From the NCBI RefSeq assembly GCF_000368685.1, contig NZ_KB849626.1, positions 418,476 through 482,475 on the forward strand: 64,000 nt of DNA. Reading direction: 5' to 3'. A program made the position numbers and the translations under genes. Shown in pieces: positions 54,804 to 64,000 of the stretch. Within the stretch, counting starts at the first letter, position 1. Each line of letters starts with the position of its first letter. The notes below the pieces were generated by a model. It was given only the letters and a program-made list of their open reading frames with translations. It did no database searches and was not told the DNA's origin. Source of the stretch: Acinetobacter baylyi DSM 14961 = CIP 107474. Lineage in GTDB: Bacteria; Pseudomonadota; Gammaproteobacteria; Pseudomonadales; Moraxellaceae.

Positions 54804-55886
54804 TTAAGCTTCCTGATGCTGTGCATCTGCTGCGGCATCATGTTCACTCATCAATGCTTCCTGTCGTGCTTTACGTTCTGCACGTGCTTCGGCACTTAAG
54901 CGGTTTTGTTCAGAATCCCAACCTTCATAGGCTTCAACAATTTTCTGAACCAGTTGATGACGGACCACATCACGCGAGTGGAAACGGGTAATATGGATTT
55001 CTTTGATCGGCTCTAACACACGTAAAGCATGAGCTAAACCTGATTGTTGTCCACGTGGCAAATCCACTTGGGTGATATCGCCAGTGATCACAGCACGTGA
55101 ACCAAAACCTAAACGTGTGAGAAACATCTTCATTTGTTCAGGTGTCGTATTTTGTGCTTCATCCAGAATGACAAAAGAATGATTGAGTGTACGACCACGC
55201 ATATAAGCCAGTGGAGCAACCTCAATCACCTGACGTTCAATCAGTTTCGCTACTTTTTCAAAGCCAAGCATTTCGTAAAGCGCATCATAAAGAGGGCGCA
55301 GATACGGATCGATTTTTTGAGCTAAGTCACCTGGCAAGAAGCCAAGTTTTTCACCTGCTTCAACAGCAGGTCGAACAAGAAGGATACGCTGGATTTCGTT
55401 GCGTTCTAGCATATCGACAGCCGCAGCAACTGCAAGATAGGTTTTACCTGTTCCTGCTGGCCCGATTCCAAAAGAAATATCGCTTTGTAAAATACGCTGC
55501 ACATAGCGCTTCTGGTTGGTACCGCGTGGATTAATACGGCCTTTCGGGGTTTGTAGCCAGACATTATCTAAACCCGTATGTTCCTGTTCGGAATCATCCA
55601 TCAGTTCTCGATCAGTCTGACTACCCTGAATCATCAGGTGTAAAATATCGGCACTAATTTGGTCGGAGGTTTCAGATTCATTGTAAAGACGCTGGAGCAA
55701 GGACTCGGCCCGCTCGACTGCATCAATGTCACCATCGATGTAGAACGCGTCACCACGATGAGTAATCTGTACATCTAAACGCTGTTCAATCTGTTTCAAA
55801 TGGCCGTTATAGGCACCGAGCATGCTTTTTAAACGAGCCATTGAAACGCCGGGAAAAGTAACGGTACGTCGAATCGCTGCAGTCAA
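54804..55886 (-). CDS. ybeZ: PhoH-like ATPase (YbeZ)
   Basis: 360 residues. An N-terminal KH-like region (~20-100) precedes the P-loop ATPase with Walker A GPAGTGKTYLA (~residue 145) and Walker B FVILDEAQN. YbeZ works with YbeY in rRNA processing. The start is TTG at 55884-55886, supported by AAGGA 7 nt upstream; the first internal ATG is 15 codons on. The C-terminal ~35 residues are charged and alanine-rich. It lies between miaB and ybeY. Confidence 0.94.
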   Translation of the reverse strand: MTAAIRRTVTFPGVSMARLKSMLGAYNGHLKQIEQRLDVQITHRGDAFYIDGDIDAVERAESLLQRLYNESETSDQISADILHLMIQGSQTDRELMDDSEQEHTGLDNVWLQTPKGRINPRGTNQKRYVQRILQSDISFGIGPAGTGKTYLAVAAAVDMLERNEIQRILLVRPAVEAGEKLGFLPGDLAQKIDPYLRPLYDALYEMLGFEKVAKLIERQVIEVAPLAYMRGRTLNHSFVILDEAQNTTPEQMKMFLTRLGFGSRAVITGDITQVDLPRGQQSGLAHALRVLEPIKEIHITRFHSRDVVRHQLVQKIVEAYEGWDSEQNRLSAEARAERKARQEALMSEHDAAADAQHQEA

Positions 55887-55926
55887 AGAGTTATCCTTTT
55901 TCTAGCCTTGTTCTAATACCCTTACA

Positions 55927-57378
55927 TTACGCCACGTCAGGCTCAAGATTCAAGAGTTCACCATAAACTAAATTCAAAGTTTTGATCTCGGTAATCTCAA
56001 TTTCTGCAAAGCGGCCCACCCACATTGGGTCTCCTACAAATGTAACCAGACGTGTATTGTCTGCTGTACCCACCAAAAGATTTGGATCTTTTTCTGAAAC
56101 GTTTTCAATCAAAACACGCTGAATGGTACCTTGCATGGCATCTGTTTTACGGATACTCGATTGTTTAATCCAGTGTTGAACTTTGGCCAAACGTTCTTTT
56201 TTGACCGCTTCAGAGGTGGTGTCTTCAAGCTCTGACGCAGGCGTACCTGGGCGCTTTGAATAAATAAAACTATAAGAGTGATCGAAATCCAAGTCTTTGA
56301 TAAATTGATAAGTTTCTTCGAAGTTTTGCTCTGTTTCCCCTGGAAAACCAATAATAAAATCGCTAGATAAATGCATATCTGGACGGATTTTACGTAGCTT
56401 GGCAATCTTCTCAATATATACATCAATAGTATGGTTACGCTTCATGGCTTGAAGCACAGCATTTGAACCACTTTGCACAGGCAAGTGCAGATGAGAGACC
56501 ATCTGTGGTAAGTCTCGATAGCATTGAATCAGCTCTTCAGAAAACTCAAGCGGATGTGAAGTGGTATAGCGTAAACGTCCAATCCCTGGAATTTCTGAAA
56601 CGAGTCGTAACAATTCTGGGAAGGTACAAATACCCCCTTCAAAAGTTTCACCACGATATCCGTTTACATTTTGTCCAAGCAGTGAAATTTCACGTACCCC
56701 TTTTTCTGCAAGTCCAGCAATTTCTGCAAGTACGTCATCTAAAGGACGTGATACTTCTTCGCCACGGGTATAAGGAACGACACAGAATGAACAGTATTTT
56801 GAGCAGCCTTCCATGATTGAAACAAAAGCTTTAAACCCTTCAACACGCGGTTCTGGTAAAAAGTCAAACTTCTCGATATCTGGAAAAGAAATATCGACCA
56901 ATTTGATTTTGTCTTTTTTCGGTTTTTCAATCTGATCTTGATGTTGATCTAACATTTGCGGCAGACGATGCAAGGTCTGCGGGCCAAACACCATATCAAC
57001 ATAAGGCGCACGTTTTTGAATATTGTCACCTTCTTGTGAAGCAACACAGCCACCTACGCCAATAATCAGGTCAGGATTTTGCTGTTTCAGCTTACGCCAG
57101 CGACCTAACTCACTAAATACTTTTTCCTGTGCTTTTTCGCGAATCGAACAGGTATTCATGAGCAGAATATCTGCTTCTTTTGGGTCTGTGGTGAGCACAT
57201 AACCATGTGAATCGCCTAAAAGATCTGCCATACGATGACTGTCATACTCATTCATCTGGCAACCTTGAGTTTCAATATACAATTTCTTGATTGAAACATC
57301 AGAGGTGTGCACAGGCTGGTTGACAGTGTTTTCTGAGGCAGCTTTGGCACCATTCGGGATGAAGGTTTGAACCGTCAT
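55927..57378 (-). CDS. miaB: tRNA-2-methylthio-N6-dimethylallyladenosine synthase MiaB
   Basis: 483 residues. Cys40, Cys77 and Cys111 hold the N-terminal iron-sulfur cluster and Cys192, Cys196 and Cys199 (CSKYCSFC) the radical-SAM cluster; the TRAM domain ends the protein. MiaB methylthiolates i6A37 of tRNAs that read UNN codons. An N-terminal extension of ~30 residues precedes the family start. AGGAG lies 5 nt before the ATG. It is the first gene of the miaB-phoH-ybeY unit, the usual gammaproteobacterial order. Confidence 0.97.
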   Translation of the reverse strand: MTVQTFIPNGAKAASENTVNQPVHTSDVSIKKLYIETQGCQMNEYDSHRMADLLGDSHGYVLTTDPKEADILLMNTCSIREKAQEKVFSELGRWRKLKQQNPDLIIGVGGCVASQEGDNIQKRAPYVDMVFGPQTLHRLPQMLDQHQDQIEKPKKDKIKLVDISFPDIEKFDFLPEPRVEGFKAFVSIMEGCSKYCSFCVVPYTRGEEVSRPLDDVLAEIAGLAEKGVREISLLGQNVNGYRGETFEGGICTFPELLRLVSEIPGIGRLRYTTSHPLEFSEELIQCYRDLPQMVSHLHLPVQSGSNAVLQAMKRNHTIDVYIEKIAKLRKIRPDMHLSSDFIIGFPGETEQNFEETYQFIKDLDFDHSYSFIYSKRPGTPASELEDTTSEAVKKERLAKVQHWIKQSSIRKTDAMQGTIQRVLIENVSEKDPNLLVGTADNTRLVTFVGDPMWVGRFAEIEITEIKTLNLVYGELLNLEPDVA

Positions 57379-57566
57379 GTAGGCTCCTAAACAAACTGGA
57401 TCGACAAGTGTATAGGGTACACTCTTTTAAAGGGCGCAATTGTAGCAGCATTTGCAAAAAAGATATCAAAATAAATAAAAGTGAATAGACGTTGATTTTT
57501 CAATTAAAATTTAGAGATGATTAATAGTGGTGAATCAGCAGGTTACATAACACAACAGTAGGATGC

Positions 57567-59609
57567 ATGAAGAATAATTACACTAGCAGTGCATCACGAA
57601 TGTTGGGGTTTTGGAAAGCATCTATGGCATGGAATAAAAACAGCAAATCTTGGGTTGACATGATCCTGAACAGTAAGCTAATCCGTTTGGGAGTACTGGG
57701 CAGTATCGCAACCTTGTCTGGATCGACGGTCTTTGCTGCAGAAGAACAATTTAATGATGCATTACGCGCTGCAAATGCAGGAGATACATCATTGCTGGAC
57801 CAATACCAGCTTTCTATGCAAAACGATGTTTTAGGTTATTATCCAGAGTACTGGAAACTCAATACCAATCTCACGCTTCAACCGTCGAGTGCCATTACCA
57901 ATTTTGCACAGCGTTATCCTCAATCTGCGATGTCAGAAAAACTTGCAGCGGACTATGTCGAAGAAAAAGTGAAGCTTGGCGATTACGCCAGTGCCCAACC
58001 TGTATTGCCTTATGTTACCAATCCAGATCGTGCAGAAAGTTGTGCATTGGCTCAGGTGCGTGCGAAATCAGGTGATGACCTGGTCTTTGCCGAATATAAG
58101 GATATCTGGCTGACCACCAATACCCAGCCAGATTTATGCAATGGTCTTGGTCGTATGATGCTTGCCAGTCCACTAATGACAGCACAAGACAAGCAGCAAC
58201 GGTTATGGGGACAATTACGTGCAGGTCAGGCAGGTCTTGCGCTGAGTACGGCGCAAACACTAGGCATGAATTTATCACTGGCACAGCTAAATCAGATTCA
58301 GACTGCACCACAAAACTATCTATGGTCTGCACCCAAAGCTACAAATCTGGATTATGCTTATCTGATCTTTGCATTTGGCCGTTTGGCAGATACTGATCTT
58401 ACTGGCGCATTGGCATCGGTACGCCGTGTGGCTGAGGGGACGCCGCCAGATGTACAGAAATATTTATATCGTACCGTCGCCTACATTGGTGGTACCACAG
58501 TGATGAAAAATAATTTCAATCGCGAGGTGCTTAACGATTTTGATATGAGTTATGGCTATCCATTTAGCCCAGAAGAAGCCGAAATTTATGCACGTCAGGC
58601 ACTTCGATTTGGTGCGTGGGAAAGTCTGATTCGCGCAATCGATAGCATGTCGGTATCACAAAAACAGGAAGATCGTTGGCAATACTGGCTGGCAAGGGCG
58701 CTTGAACAACGCAATGATCGTAATGCCAAAGTGACAGCTCAGCAAATCTATCGCAAATTGGCGCAATCTGGAGACGATTATCATAATCTATTGGCAAAAG
58801 ACCGTTTAGGTGAGCGATATAACAATATTCCAGTTAATGCTCAAGCGAGTGCAGGGGATTTAGATCGTTTAAGACGAGATATTCATTTTAACCGCGCCTT
58901 TACCCTGAGACGGATTAATGCGCCAGATAATTATGTGAATCGTGAGTGGAACTGGGCGGTTAGACAAGCTTACTTGCGTCAGGATGATGGATTATTGCTT
59001 GCCGCAGCGCAACGTGCTCAAGAGATTGGTTGGTATGATCGTGCCATTTATGCTGCAGATCGAACCATCAATAAACACAATTATAGTTATCGCTACATCA
59101 TGCCGCATCAGGTGACTGTGGTAAATCACAGTAATAATGCAGGCGTTGATCCAGCTTGGGCATATGGCCTGATGCGCCAAGAAAGTCGCTTTGTGACTTC
59201 GGCACGTTCGCATGTGGGTGCAGGTGGTCTGATGCAAATCATGCCTGACACAGCCAAGTTGGTTGCACGTCAGATGGGTGAAACTTACAACCCTGCAGCA
59301 TTAACTGATATGAATACCAATATTCGTTATGGTACGTTTTATTTGTCTATGATCCAAAACCAGTTAAGTGGGAATGCTGTGCTGGCAACGGCTGGCTACA
59401 ATGCTGGTCCTAATCGTGCGCGGCGCTGGCAACCGGATTCTGAGACGATTGCAGCAGATCAGTACACAGAAAGTATTCCTTTAACTGAAACGCGGGATTA
59501 TGTCAAAAATGTGATGACAAATGCGACGCACTACGGTGTTTTACTGGGGCAAGGGCCTCAGTCACTAGAGCAGAGAATGCGTGTGATTCCTGCACGTGCT
59601 ACGCCTTAA
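57567..59609 (+). CDS. slt: Soluble lytic murein transglycosylase
   Basis: 680 residues. A long N-terminus leads to a signal peptide (LIRLGVLGSIATLSGSTVFA, cleavage near residue 58). The helical superhelix (U/L domains, ~60-490) is followed by the SLT domain with catalytic Glu in MRQESRF (~residue 534), GAGGLMQIMPDTA and TAGYNAGPNRARRW. Slt cleaves peptidoglycan in the periplasm with formation of 1,6-anhydro-muramic acid. The next gene starts 37 nt downstream. Confidence 0.94.
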   Translation: MKNNYTSSASRMLGFWKASMAWNKNSKSWVDMILNSKLIRLGVLGSIATLSGSTVFAAEEQFNDALRAANAGDTSLLDQYQLSMQNDVLGYYPEYWKLNTNLTLQPSSAITNFAQRYPQSAMSEKLAADYVEEKVKLGDYASAQPVLPYVTNPDRAESCALAQVRAKSGDDLVFAEYKDIWLTTNTQPDLCNGLGRMMLASPLMTAQDKQQRLWGQLRAGQAGLALSTAQTLGMNLSLAQLNQIQTAPQNYLWSAPKATNLDYAYLIFAFGRLADTDLTGALASVRRVAEGTPPDVQKYLYRTVAYIGGTTVMKNNFNREVLNDFDMSYGYPFSPEEAEIYARQALRFGAWESLIRAIDSMSVSQKQEDRWQYWLARALEQRNDRNAKVTAQQIYRKLAQSGDDYHNLLAKDRLGERYNNIPVNAQASAGDLDRLRRDIHFNRAFTLRRINAPDNYVNREWNWAVRQAYLRQDDGLLLAAAQRAQEIGWYDRAIYAADRTINKHNYSYRYIMPHQVTVVNHSNNAGVDPAWAYGLMRQESRFVTSARSHVGAGGLMQIMPDTAKLVARQMGETYNPAALTDMNTNIRYGTFYLSMIQNQLSGNAVLATAGYNAGPNRARRWQPDSETIAADQYTESIPLTETRDYVKNVMTNATHYGVLLGQGPQSLEQRMRVIPARATP

Positions 59610-59646
59610 TCGGGTTTTGTTTGAGATAACATTAAGTTTTGATTCG

Positions 59647-60309
59647 ATGAAAAAGAAACGTTTTGCATCTAAATATCTGGCAGGATTCATAGGCACATTT
59701 TTGTGGGTCTATGTATTGCTGGTTGCACCCAATACGCATGCAGATCCTGGTCATTTGCAGGGTTATGTCATGCAAATTGAAATGACACCTGCAACTTGTA
59801 GTCTGGATGCATCAAAAAGAAAACAGCGTAAATGTCTTGAGGGATATTCGTTGACTGTAATGGGGCTTATACCTGAAACCTCTAGTCAAGATTGTAAAAC
59901 AACGACATCTGCCTCCTTATCTCCAATTCAGACCAGCGTGGTTGCTCGTCTGATGCCTGATGAAAACAACAGAACACAACTCTGGCGAAATGTTGGTGGA
60001 TGTATGCCGATGAATGCGAGTCAATATTTTAGAACAATTGTCAACTTTGCAGATCGCTTAAAAATTCCTGCGGAATTGACGGGGCCTATTTCTAAAGATG
60101 TCCAGAAAAGTACGATTCGGCAGCAGTTTATGCGTCTAAATCCAAATTTACCTGCGAATGGCATTCGTTTTAGCTGTCAAAGTGTACGTACCAAGCCGAT
60201 GCTTACGGAGGTTCAAGTCTGTTATCAGGTCAATGGTAACTATACTCAATGTGCCAGCCATGTCGTTTCTAGCTGTCCTGATGAATTTACCATCAAGGGA
60301 AGTTATTAG
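59647..60309 (+). CDS. RNase T2-family homologue lacking catalytic residues
   Basis: 220 residues from the ATG at 59647; this start gives a good signal peptide (KKKRFASKYLAGFIGTFLW, cleavage near residue 32), whereas a GTG at 59596 overlaps slt. The fold-defining parts match RNase I: CSLDASKRKQRKC, LTVMGLIPE (where T2 enzymes have HGLWP), QLWRNVGGCMPMNASQYF (where they have a KHG-C-x-DAYF-type second motif) and FSCQ...LTEVQVCY. Both catalytic histidines and the Glu/Lys of the second motif are replaced. It is probably a periplasmic pseudoenzyme. Its place 37 nt after slt suggests co-transcription. Nine cysteines suggest disulfides. Confidence 0.7.
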   Translation: MKKKRFASKYLAGFIGTFLWVYVLLVAPNTHADPGHLQGYVMQIEMTPATCSLDASKRKQRKCLEGYSLTVMGLIPETSSQDCKTTTSASLSPIQTSVVARLMPDENNRTQLWRNVGGCMPMNASQYFRTIVNFADRLKIPAELTGPISKDVQKSTIRQQFMRLNPNLPANGIRFSCQSVRTKPMLTEVQVCYQVNGNYTQCASHVVSSCPDEFTIKGSY

Positions 60310-60382
60310 CCGATCTGAACCGTTGGTTATTATTTTATTCATATTTCCTATCATACTTTTGTTGAAATCCATTCTCTTTTAC

Positions 60383-60411
60383 ATGCAACTGTTTAAGGTT
60401 TGGAGTACAAT
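60383..60411 (+). promoter_or_regulatory. Candidate mdh promoter
   Basis: ATGCAA (60383-60388), 17 nt, TACAAT (60406-60411), giving a leader of ~70 nt. Within it GATTAAA-N11-TTTAATC (60433-60457) is a perfect 7-bp inverted repeat that may be a regulator site or hairpin. Confidence 0.5.
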
Positions 60412-60488
60412 TCTTGCCGTTTATGATTATTAGATTAAATGGACTATCTGTTTAATCATCTTAACGATCCTCAATTGGAGATAATTAC

Positions 60489-61475
60489 ATGAAGCAACCC
60501 GTTCGTGTTGCCGTTACTGGCGCTGCAGGTCAAATTGGTTATAGCTTGTTATTCCGTATTGCAAGCGGAGAGATGTTAGGGAAAGATCAACCAGTTATTT
60601 TGCAATTGCTTGAAATTCCAGTTGAGAAAGCTCAACAAGCGCTTAAAGGCGTAATGATGGAACTTGACGACTGTGCTTTCCCATTATTGGCTGGCATGAT
60701 CGGTACAGATGATCCAAAAGTTGCATTTAAAGATGCTGACTATGCATTACTTGTGGGTTCTCGTCCGCGTGGTCCTGGCATGGAACGCGCTGACTTATTG
60801 AAAGTAAATGGTGAAATCTTCATTGGTCAAGGTCAAGCCCTGAATGAAGTGGCAAGCCGTGACGTTAAAGTATTGGTTGTAGGTAACCCTGCCAACACTA
60901 ACGCTTACATCGCAATGAAATCTGCACCAGACCTTCCAGCGAAAAACTTCACTGCAATGTTGCGTCTAGATCATAACCGTGCGTTGACTCAAATTGCTCA
61001 AAAAGCAGGTGTTGCTGTAGCGGACATCGAGAAGCTAACCGTTTGGGGTAACCACTCTCCAACTATGTATGCTGACTATCGCTTTGCAACTGCAAATGGC
61101 GAAAACCTAAAAGACAAAATCAACGATGCGGAATGGAACAAAGATGTGTTCCTTCCAACTGTTGGTAAACGTGGTGCTGCGATCATCGAAGCGCGTGGTT
61201 TGTCTTCTGCTGCATCTGCTGCGAACGCTGCAATCGACCATATGCGTGACTGGGCACTTGGTACCAATGGTAAATGGGTCACTATGGGTATTCCATCTGA
61301 TGGTTCTTATGGTATTCCAGAAGGTGTTATTTACGGTGTACCTGTAACTTGCGAAAATGGCGAATACAAACGTGTTGAAGGTCTTGAAATTGACGAGTTC
61401 AGCCGTGAACGTATGGATAAAACACTTCAGGAACTTGAAGAAGAACGTGCTGCAATTGCTGACATGTTAAAATAA
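60489..61475 (+). CDS. mdh: Malate dehydrogenase
   Basis: 328 residues of the cytosolic-type group (longer than the 312-residue E. coli Mdh). NAD-binding [12 protein letters not shown] (~residue 11), catalytic pair near LRLDHNRA and the active-site His in [11 protein letters not shown]. It interconverts malate and oxaloacetate in the TCA cycle. GGAG lies 9 nt before the ATG. It is a single gene with its own promoter and terminator. Confidence 0.98.
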   Translation: MKQPVRVAVTGAAGQIGYSLLFRIASGEMLGKDQPVILQLLEIPVEKAQQALKGVMMELDDCAFPLLAGMIGTDDPKVAFKDADYALLVGSRPRGPGMERADLLKVNGEIFIGQGQALNEVASRDVKVLVVGNPANTNAYIAMKSAPDLPAKNFTAMLRLDHNRALTQIAQKAGVAVADIEKLTVWGNHSPTMYADYRFATANGENLKDKINDAEWNKDVFLPTVGKRGAAIIEARGLSSAASAANAAIDHMRDWALGTNGKWVTMGIPSDGSYGIPEGVIYGVPVTCENGEYKRVEGLEIDEFSRERMDKTLQELEEERAAIADMLK

Positions 61476-61494
61476 GATCATCTGATGAAGATGG

Positions 61495-61524
61495 AAAGGC
61501 ACTTCAAATGAAGTGCCTTTTTTT
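61495..61524 (+). terminator. Intrinsic terminator of mdh
   Basis: An 11-bp stem AAAGGCACTTC/GAAGTGCCTTT (61495-61505 with 61510-61520), a 4-nt loop and T residues. Confidence 0.95.
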
Positions 61525-61576
61525 ATCCAATACAAGTTTAAAAAGCCTAAAGTAAACAAACCATAACAAGAATATC

Positions 61577-61588
61577 GTGTGATCACAC
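61577..61588. promoter_or_regulatory. GTGTGATCACAC palindrome upstream of the DUF2789 gene
   Basis: A perfect 12-bp palindrome, 70 bp before the start codon. It contains TGTGA and TCACA but without the 6-bp gap of a CRP/Vfr site. A dimeric repressor site is possible; chance cannot be excluded. Confidence 0.35.
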
Positions 61589-61657
61589 TGACACTTAAGT
61601 TTGCTTTGACTATAGTTAAAGCAATGATTCATAAGATGTGATGAGAGGAGAAAGATA

Positions 61658-61906
61658 ATGTTTGAACCACAACCGACTTTAGAATTACTGTTTGAACAAT
61701 TGGGTCTGGATGCCAGTGAAGAAGCGATTGATCAATTTATTAAAACCCATCAATTACCTGCTGATGTCGCGTTACATCAAGCAGACTTTTGGACAACTGG
61801 TCAACGCCAGTTTCTAGAAAGTCATTGGGAAAAAGATGACGACTGGGCAATTGTAGTTGATGAGTTAAATCAGCAGTTGCATGTTGACAGTAGTCCTGAA
61901 GTTTAA
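61658..61906 (+). CDS. DUF2789 family protein
   Basis: 82 residues. The family pattern is present: TLELLFEQLGL, FIKTHQLPADVALHQADFW, ESHWEKDDDWAIVVDELN. It is small, acidic and cytoplasmic; function unknown. GAGGAG lies 7 nt before the ATG. A hairpin GTCCTGAA/TTCAGGAC (61893-61915) overlaps its stop codon and may end the transcript. Confidence 0.85.
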   Translation: MFEPQPTLELLFEQLGLDASEEAIDQFIKTHQLPADVALHQADFWTTGQRQFLESHWEKDDDWAIVVDELNQQLHVDSSPEV

Positions 61907-61937
61907 TTTCAGGACGCTGCATCATAGACATCACATA

Positions 61938-62465
61938 TTAATGTGCTTTAGCGTGTACTAAAGTTTTAAACCAGTCCAGCTTTCTGATGTTATCGAAAGC
62001 TGGATGCTGGTGAAGTAAATCCAGATCGCATACATTTGATTTGCTATATTTATCTAACCAGTGACGGGTCAGTGCTAACTCATCTTTTACTACAGAAGCA
62101 TAGGCTAGAAAGAAAAACACATCACCATGATTAAGATGGGCCAGTGGCTTTAAAATTTGCTGAGTAATCAATGCAAACTTCGCTTCACGATTGAGCTCAA
62201 AATACACCATATAGGCTTTTGCAAGTTGTAACGATAAATCGATATATAAAGACATTGGCATTTCTTCAAACTCAACTCGAGATTGCTCTAAAATAGCAAT
62301 GGCTTCATGTAGAAAATGTAAACGTTCCTGGCGATTATGGCTTATCGTTACCAACTGTAGACGCAGATCTCCACGCTCTAATGCAAGCTCAGGGGAGTTG
62401 CCCGCAAGATAATGCTGGTCTGTTTCACCAATGCGTTCAACAATAATTTTGCTTGTATCAGACAT
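61938..62465 (-). CDS. Helical-repeat (TPR-like) protein of unknown function
   Basis: 175 residues from the ATG at 62463-62465 with GAGGA 7 nt upstream; a start at 62567 would overlap the upstream gene by 13 nt. After ~25 residues it is all helical, with paired helices such as ERLHFLHEAIAILEQSRVEF and SLYIDLSLQLAKAYMVYFEL resembling tetratricopeptide-like units. There is a C-terminal block HPAFDNIRKLDWFKTLV. The function is unknown. It follows the oxygenase gene on the same strand and may be co-transcribed. Confidence 0.65.
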   Translation of the reverse strand: MSDTSKIIVERIGETDQHYLAGNSPELALERGDLRLQLVTISHNRQERLHFLHEAIAILEQSRVEFEEMPMSLYIDLSLQLAKAYMVYFELNREAKFALITQQILKPLAHLNHGDVFFFLAYASVVKDELALTRHWLDKYSKSNVCDLDLLHQHPAFDNIRKLDWFKTLVHAKAH

Positions 62466-62554
62466 AGATTGATCCTCTTGATTTATTTTTAGTATATGAG
62501 GGCCATTCGTAATTTTAAAAGCCTGTCGTTTAGATTCTTGTAGAATAGTCCATC

Positions 62555-63163
62555 TTATGATGCCCATATTTTATCATCAGTACGTAACCATGCCGTGATA
62601 GAAAGTCGTTGCTGATGTGAAAGCAATACTTCATGCAGTAGATCGCTTTGAAATAATACCAGACGATTCGGTTCAGGATGAATCACGTGCCATTGTCCAT
62701 TTTTATCCTGCAAACGAAGTTGCCCTCCCCAGTGCTCTTTCCATTCTGGATGTAAATAGTAGACGGTTGAAATCACACGGTTATTTTTTTGTTGAGGATT
62801 GTCTCGATGTAAGGCGTAAAATTCTCCAGCACGATAACAGGCAAAATGTGCCTCAATGTTTTGAATGCCTGTATAAAATGCACGATTGATCTCATGAGAG
62901 AGTCTTTCTAGTAACTGAAGATGCTTTTGTGCAATCGGAAGTGCATCATCAATCCATAAAATATGATCACTACGGATATTGCTCACGACACCATTCTGAA
63001 TAGCTGCTTCACGGAAATCTTGAAGATGCGTTGTACATTCTTGCACAAGTTGATTCATTAAAGCCTGAGGATGTAGATGATCAAGCAAACTAAAACCATG
63101 TTGATTTAACTCGTCTAGCACACGATCCAGATCATTTTTTGCGAGTATAAATGTGTCCTGCAT
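62555..63163 (-). CDS. 2OG-Fe(II) oxygenase (prolyl-4-hydroxylase-like)
   Basis: 202 residues with the double-stranded beta-helix of this superfamily. Iron ligands His119 and Asp121 (LHRD) and His177 (LLHEV), and the 2-oxoglutarate-binding Arg186, are all in place. The segment HFACYRAGEFYALHRDNP and the product length match the SM-20/PKHD-like branch. It hydroxylates an unknown target in the cytoplasm. The ATG is at 63161-63163; the helical-repeat gene follows. Confidence 0.88.
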   Translation of the reverse strand: MQDTFILAKNDLDRVLDELNQHGFSLLDHLHPQALMNQLVQECTTHLQDFREAAIQNGVVSNIRSDHILWIDDALPIAQKHLQLLERLSHEINRAFYTGIQNIEAHFACYRAGEFYALHRDNPQQKNNRVISTVYYLHPEWKEHWGGQLRLQDKNGQWHVIHPEPNRLVLFQSDLLHEVLLSHQQRLSITAWLRTDDKIWAS

Positions 63164-63275
63164 AAGGCTTCAAACTTAAAAATCGATAGTTCAAAGTATT
63201 CTAAAACAACCGATCAACACGTAACTAAGTTTTTTCATGCTAAAATAGCTGCTGATTTGAGGAATTAACGCAAAA

Positions 63276-64000
63276 ATGAATTACCGTCACCACTTCCACG
63301 CAGGTAACTTTGCTGATGTAATGAAGCATGTACTTCTGCTACAACTTTTGACACGACTAAATGCCAAAGACAAACCGTATCGTTATATTGATACGCATGG
63401 TGGGGCGGGAAAATACGATTTATCACTGGCACCAGCACAAAAATCGGGTGAATTCCTCACGGGGATTCATCGTCTGGTTCAATTGGGTGATATGGAAAAG
63501 CGCCAAGCACCACAAGGTATACAGCAATATTTAAAATTGGTAGATGCGATTCGTACTGAAGAAGGAAAAGGAACTTATCCTGGTTCTCCTTGGTTTGCTT
63601 TACAAGCAATGCGTGAGATTGATAAAGCCACTATTTTTGAAATGCAGCGTGATGTGTTTCAACAACTTAGAGACAATATTCGAGACAAACGTGCAGGATT
63701 GCACGAGCGTGATGCTTATGAAGGCTTGCTTGCAGTAATTCCACCGAAGGAAAAACGTGGTCTGGTCATGATTGATCCTCCTTACGAACTTGAGCGTAAG
63801 GATTTTCCTCAGTTGGTAGAATTATTACGTGAAGCCCACAAAAAATGGCCAACGGGCGTGTTTGCTGTGTGGTATCCGATTAAAGACCGCGCCATGATTG
63901 AACGTTTCGAAAAGAAAATGTTTAAAACAGGTATTCGTCGCCAGCTCATTTGTGAAGTATGTGTCTGGCCAGATGATACACCCGTCGGGCTCAATGGCTG
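63276..64000 (+). CDS. rlmJ: 23S rRNA (adenine(2030)-N6)-methyltransferase RlmJ, 5' part
   Basis: The gene runs off the window end after ~241 codons of an expected ~280. It starts MNYRHHFHAGNFADVMKH, the family N-terminus, followed by the SAM-binding YIDTHGGAGKYDL and the catalytic VMIDPPYE of N6-adenine methyltransferases. GAGGA lies 13 nt before the ATG, farther than usual. RlmJ methylates A2030 of 23S rRNA. Confidence 0.93.
   Translation, partial: MNYRHHFHAGNFADVMKHVLLLQLLTRLNAKDKPYRYIDTHGGAGKYDLSLAPAQKSGEFLTGIHRLVQLGDMEKRQAPQGIQQYLKLVDAIRTEEGKGTYPGSPWFALQAMREIDKATIFEMQRDVFQQLRDNIRDKRAGLHERDAYEGLLAVIPPKEKRGLVMIDPPYELERKDFPQLVELLREAHKKWPTGVFAVWYPIKDRAMIERFEKKMFKTGIRRQLICEVCVWPDDTPVGLNG

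Overview
The window is a stretch of an Acinetobacter chromosome (gammaproteobacterium, Moraxellaceae). The evidence is the AT-rich sequence, the complete S10-spc-alpha ribosomal supercluster followed directly by an almA-type flavin monooxygenase, and the style of the surrounding housekeeping genes (engB, prlC, rnr, miaB-phoH-ybeY, mdh, rlmJ). I saw no insertion sequence, prophage, integrase or CRISPR array. It reads as core chromosome with small accessory patches.

Layout. 1-8.8 kb: the end of a dicarboxylate/amino-acid symporter, a metal-dependent hydrolase, engB, a nitric-oxide module (a truncated flavohaemoglobin-like globin and nsrR, with two near-perfect NsrR operators), a LysR regulator divergent from a 42-residue membrane peptide, a HerA-like ATPase, a cystathionine beta-lyase-type enzyme and a glutamine amidotransferase. 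8.85-22.65 kb: a strong promoter and structured leader, then rpsJ through rplQ with secY, rpmJ and rpoA, ended by a clear terminator. Hairpins lie at rpsJ/rplC, rpsQ/rplN and rpmJ/rpsM. 22.7-31.3 kb: almA, an acyl-CoA dehydrogenase, sdhE-ygfX, a 37-residue membrane peptide with an ideal Shine-Dalgarno sequence, then a TAtT lipoprotein, a rhombosortase-type rhomboid and a fused TRAP permease, and a YheV zinc ribbon. 31.3-36.2 kb: oligopeptidase A and RNase R. 36.4-40.65 kb: tRNA-Ser(GCU) and two identical tRNA-Arg(ACG) genes 4 kb apart, enclosing a Leu/Gly/Thr repeat protein, an orphan GAF histidine kinase and a small anchored protein. 40.7-50.8 kb: mixed accessory and metabolic genes (START-like protein, YcxB-like protein, FAH-family enzyme, a decayed VOC pseudogene, an MFS/LysR divergent pair, YihY/BrkB, WrbA, LysE, a zinc-ribbon/glycine-zipper protein, xpt, DUF3108). 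50.8-64 kb: an unknown protein, a TonB siderophore receptor with a Fur-like site, the miaB-phoH-ybeY operon, slt with a catalytically degenerate RNase T2 homologue, mdh, DUF2789, a helical-repeat protein, a 2OG-Fe(II) oxygenase and the start of rlmJ.

Functional links. The ribosomal block makes ribosomal proteins, the Sec channel and RNA polymerase alpha from a few transcripts. NsrR probably represses the globin gene and, if co-transcribed, itself. almA and the long-chain-type acyl-CoA dehydrogenase converge on one terminator and both fit alkane/fatty-acid breakdown. The observations most worth a second look are the reductase-less globin under tandem NsrR sites, the dead RNase T2 homologue coupled to slt, the two unannotated membrane peptides, the repeat protein between duplicated tRNA-Arg genes, and the TAtT-rhombosortase-TRAP cluster. 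Nothing here is, on sequence alone, a clearly new multi-gene defence or mobile system.
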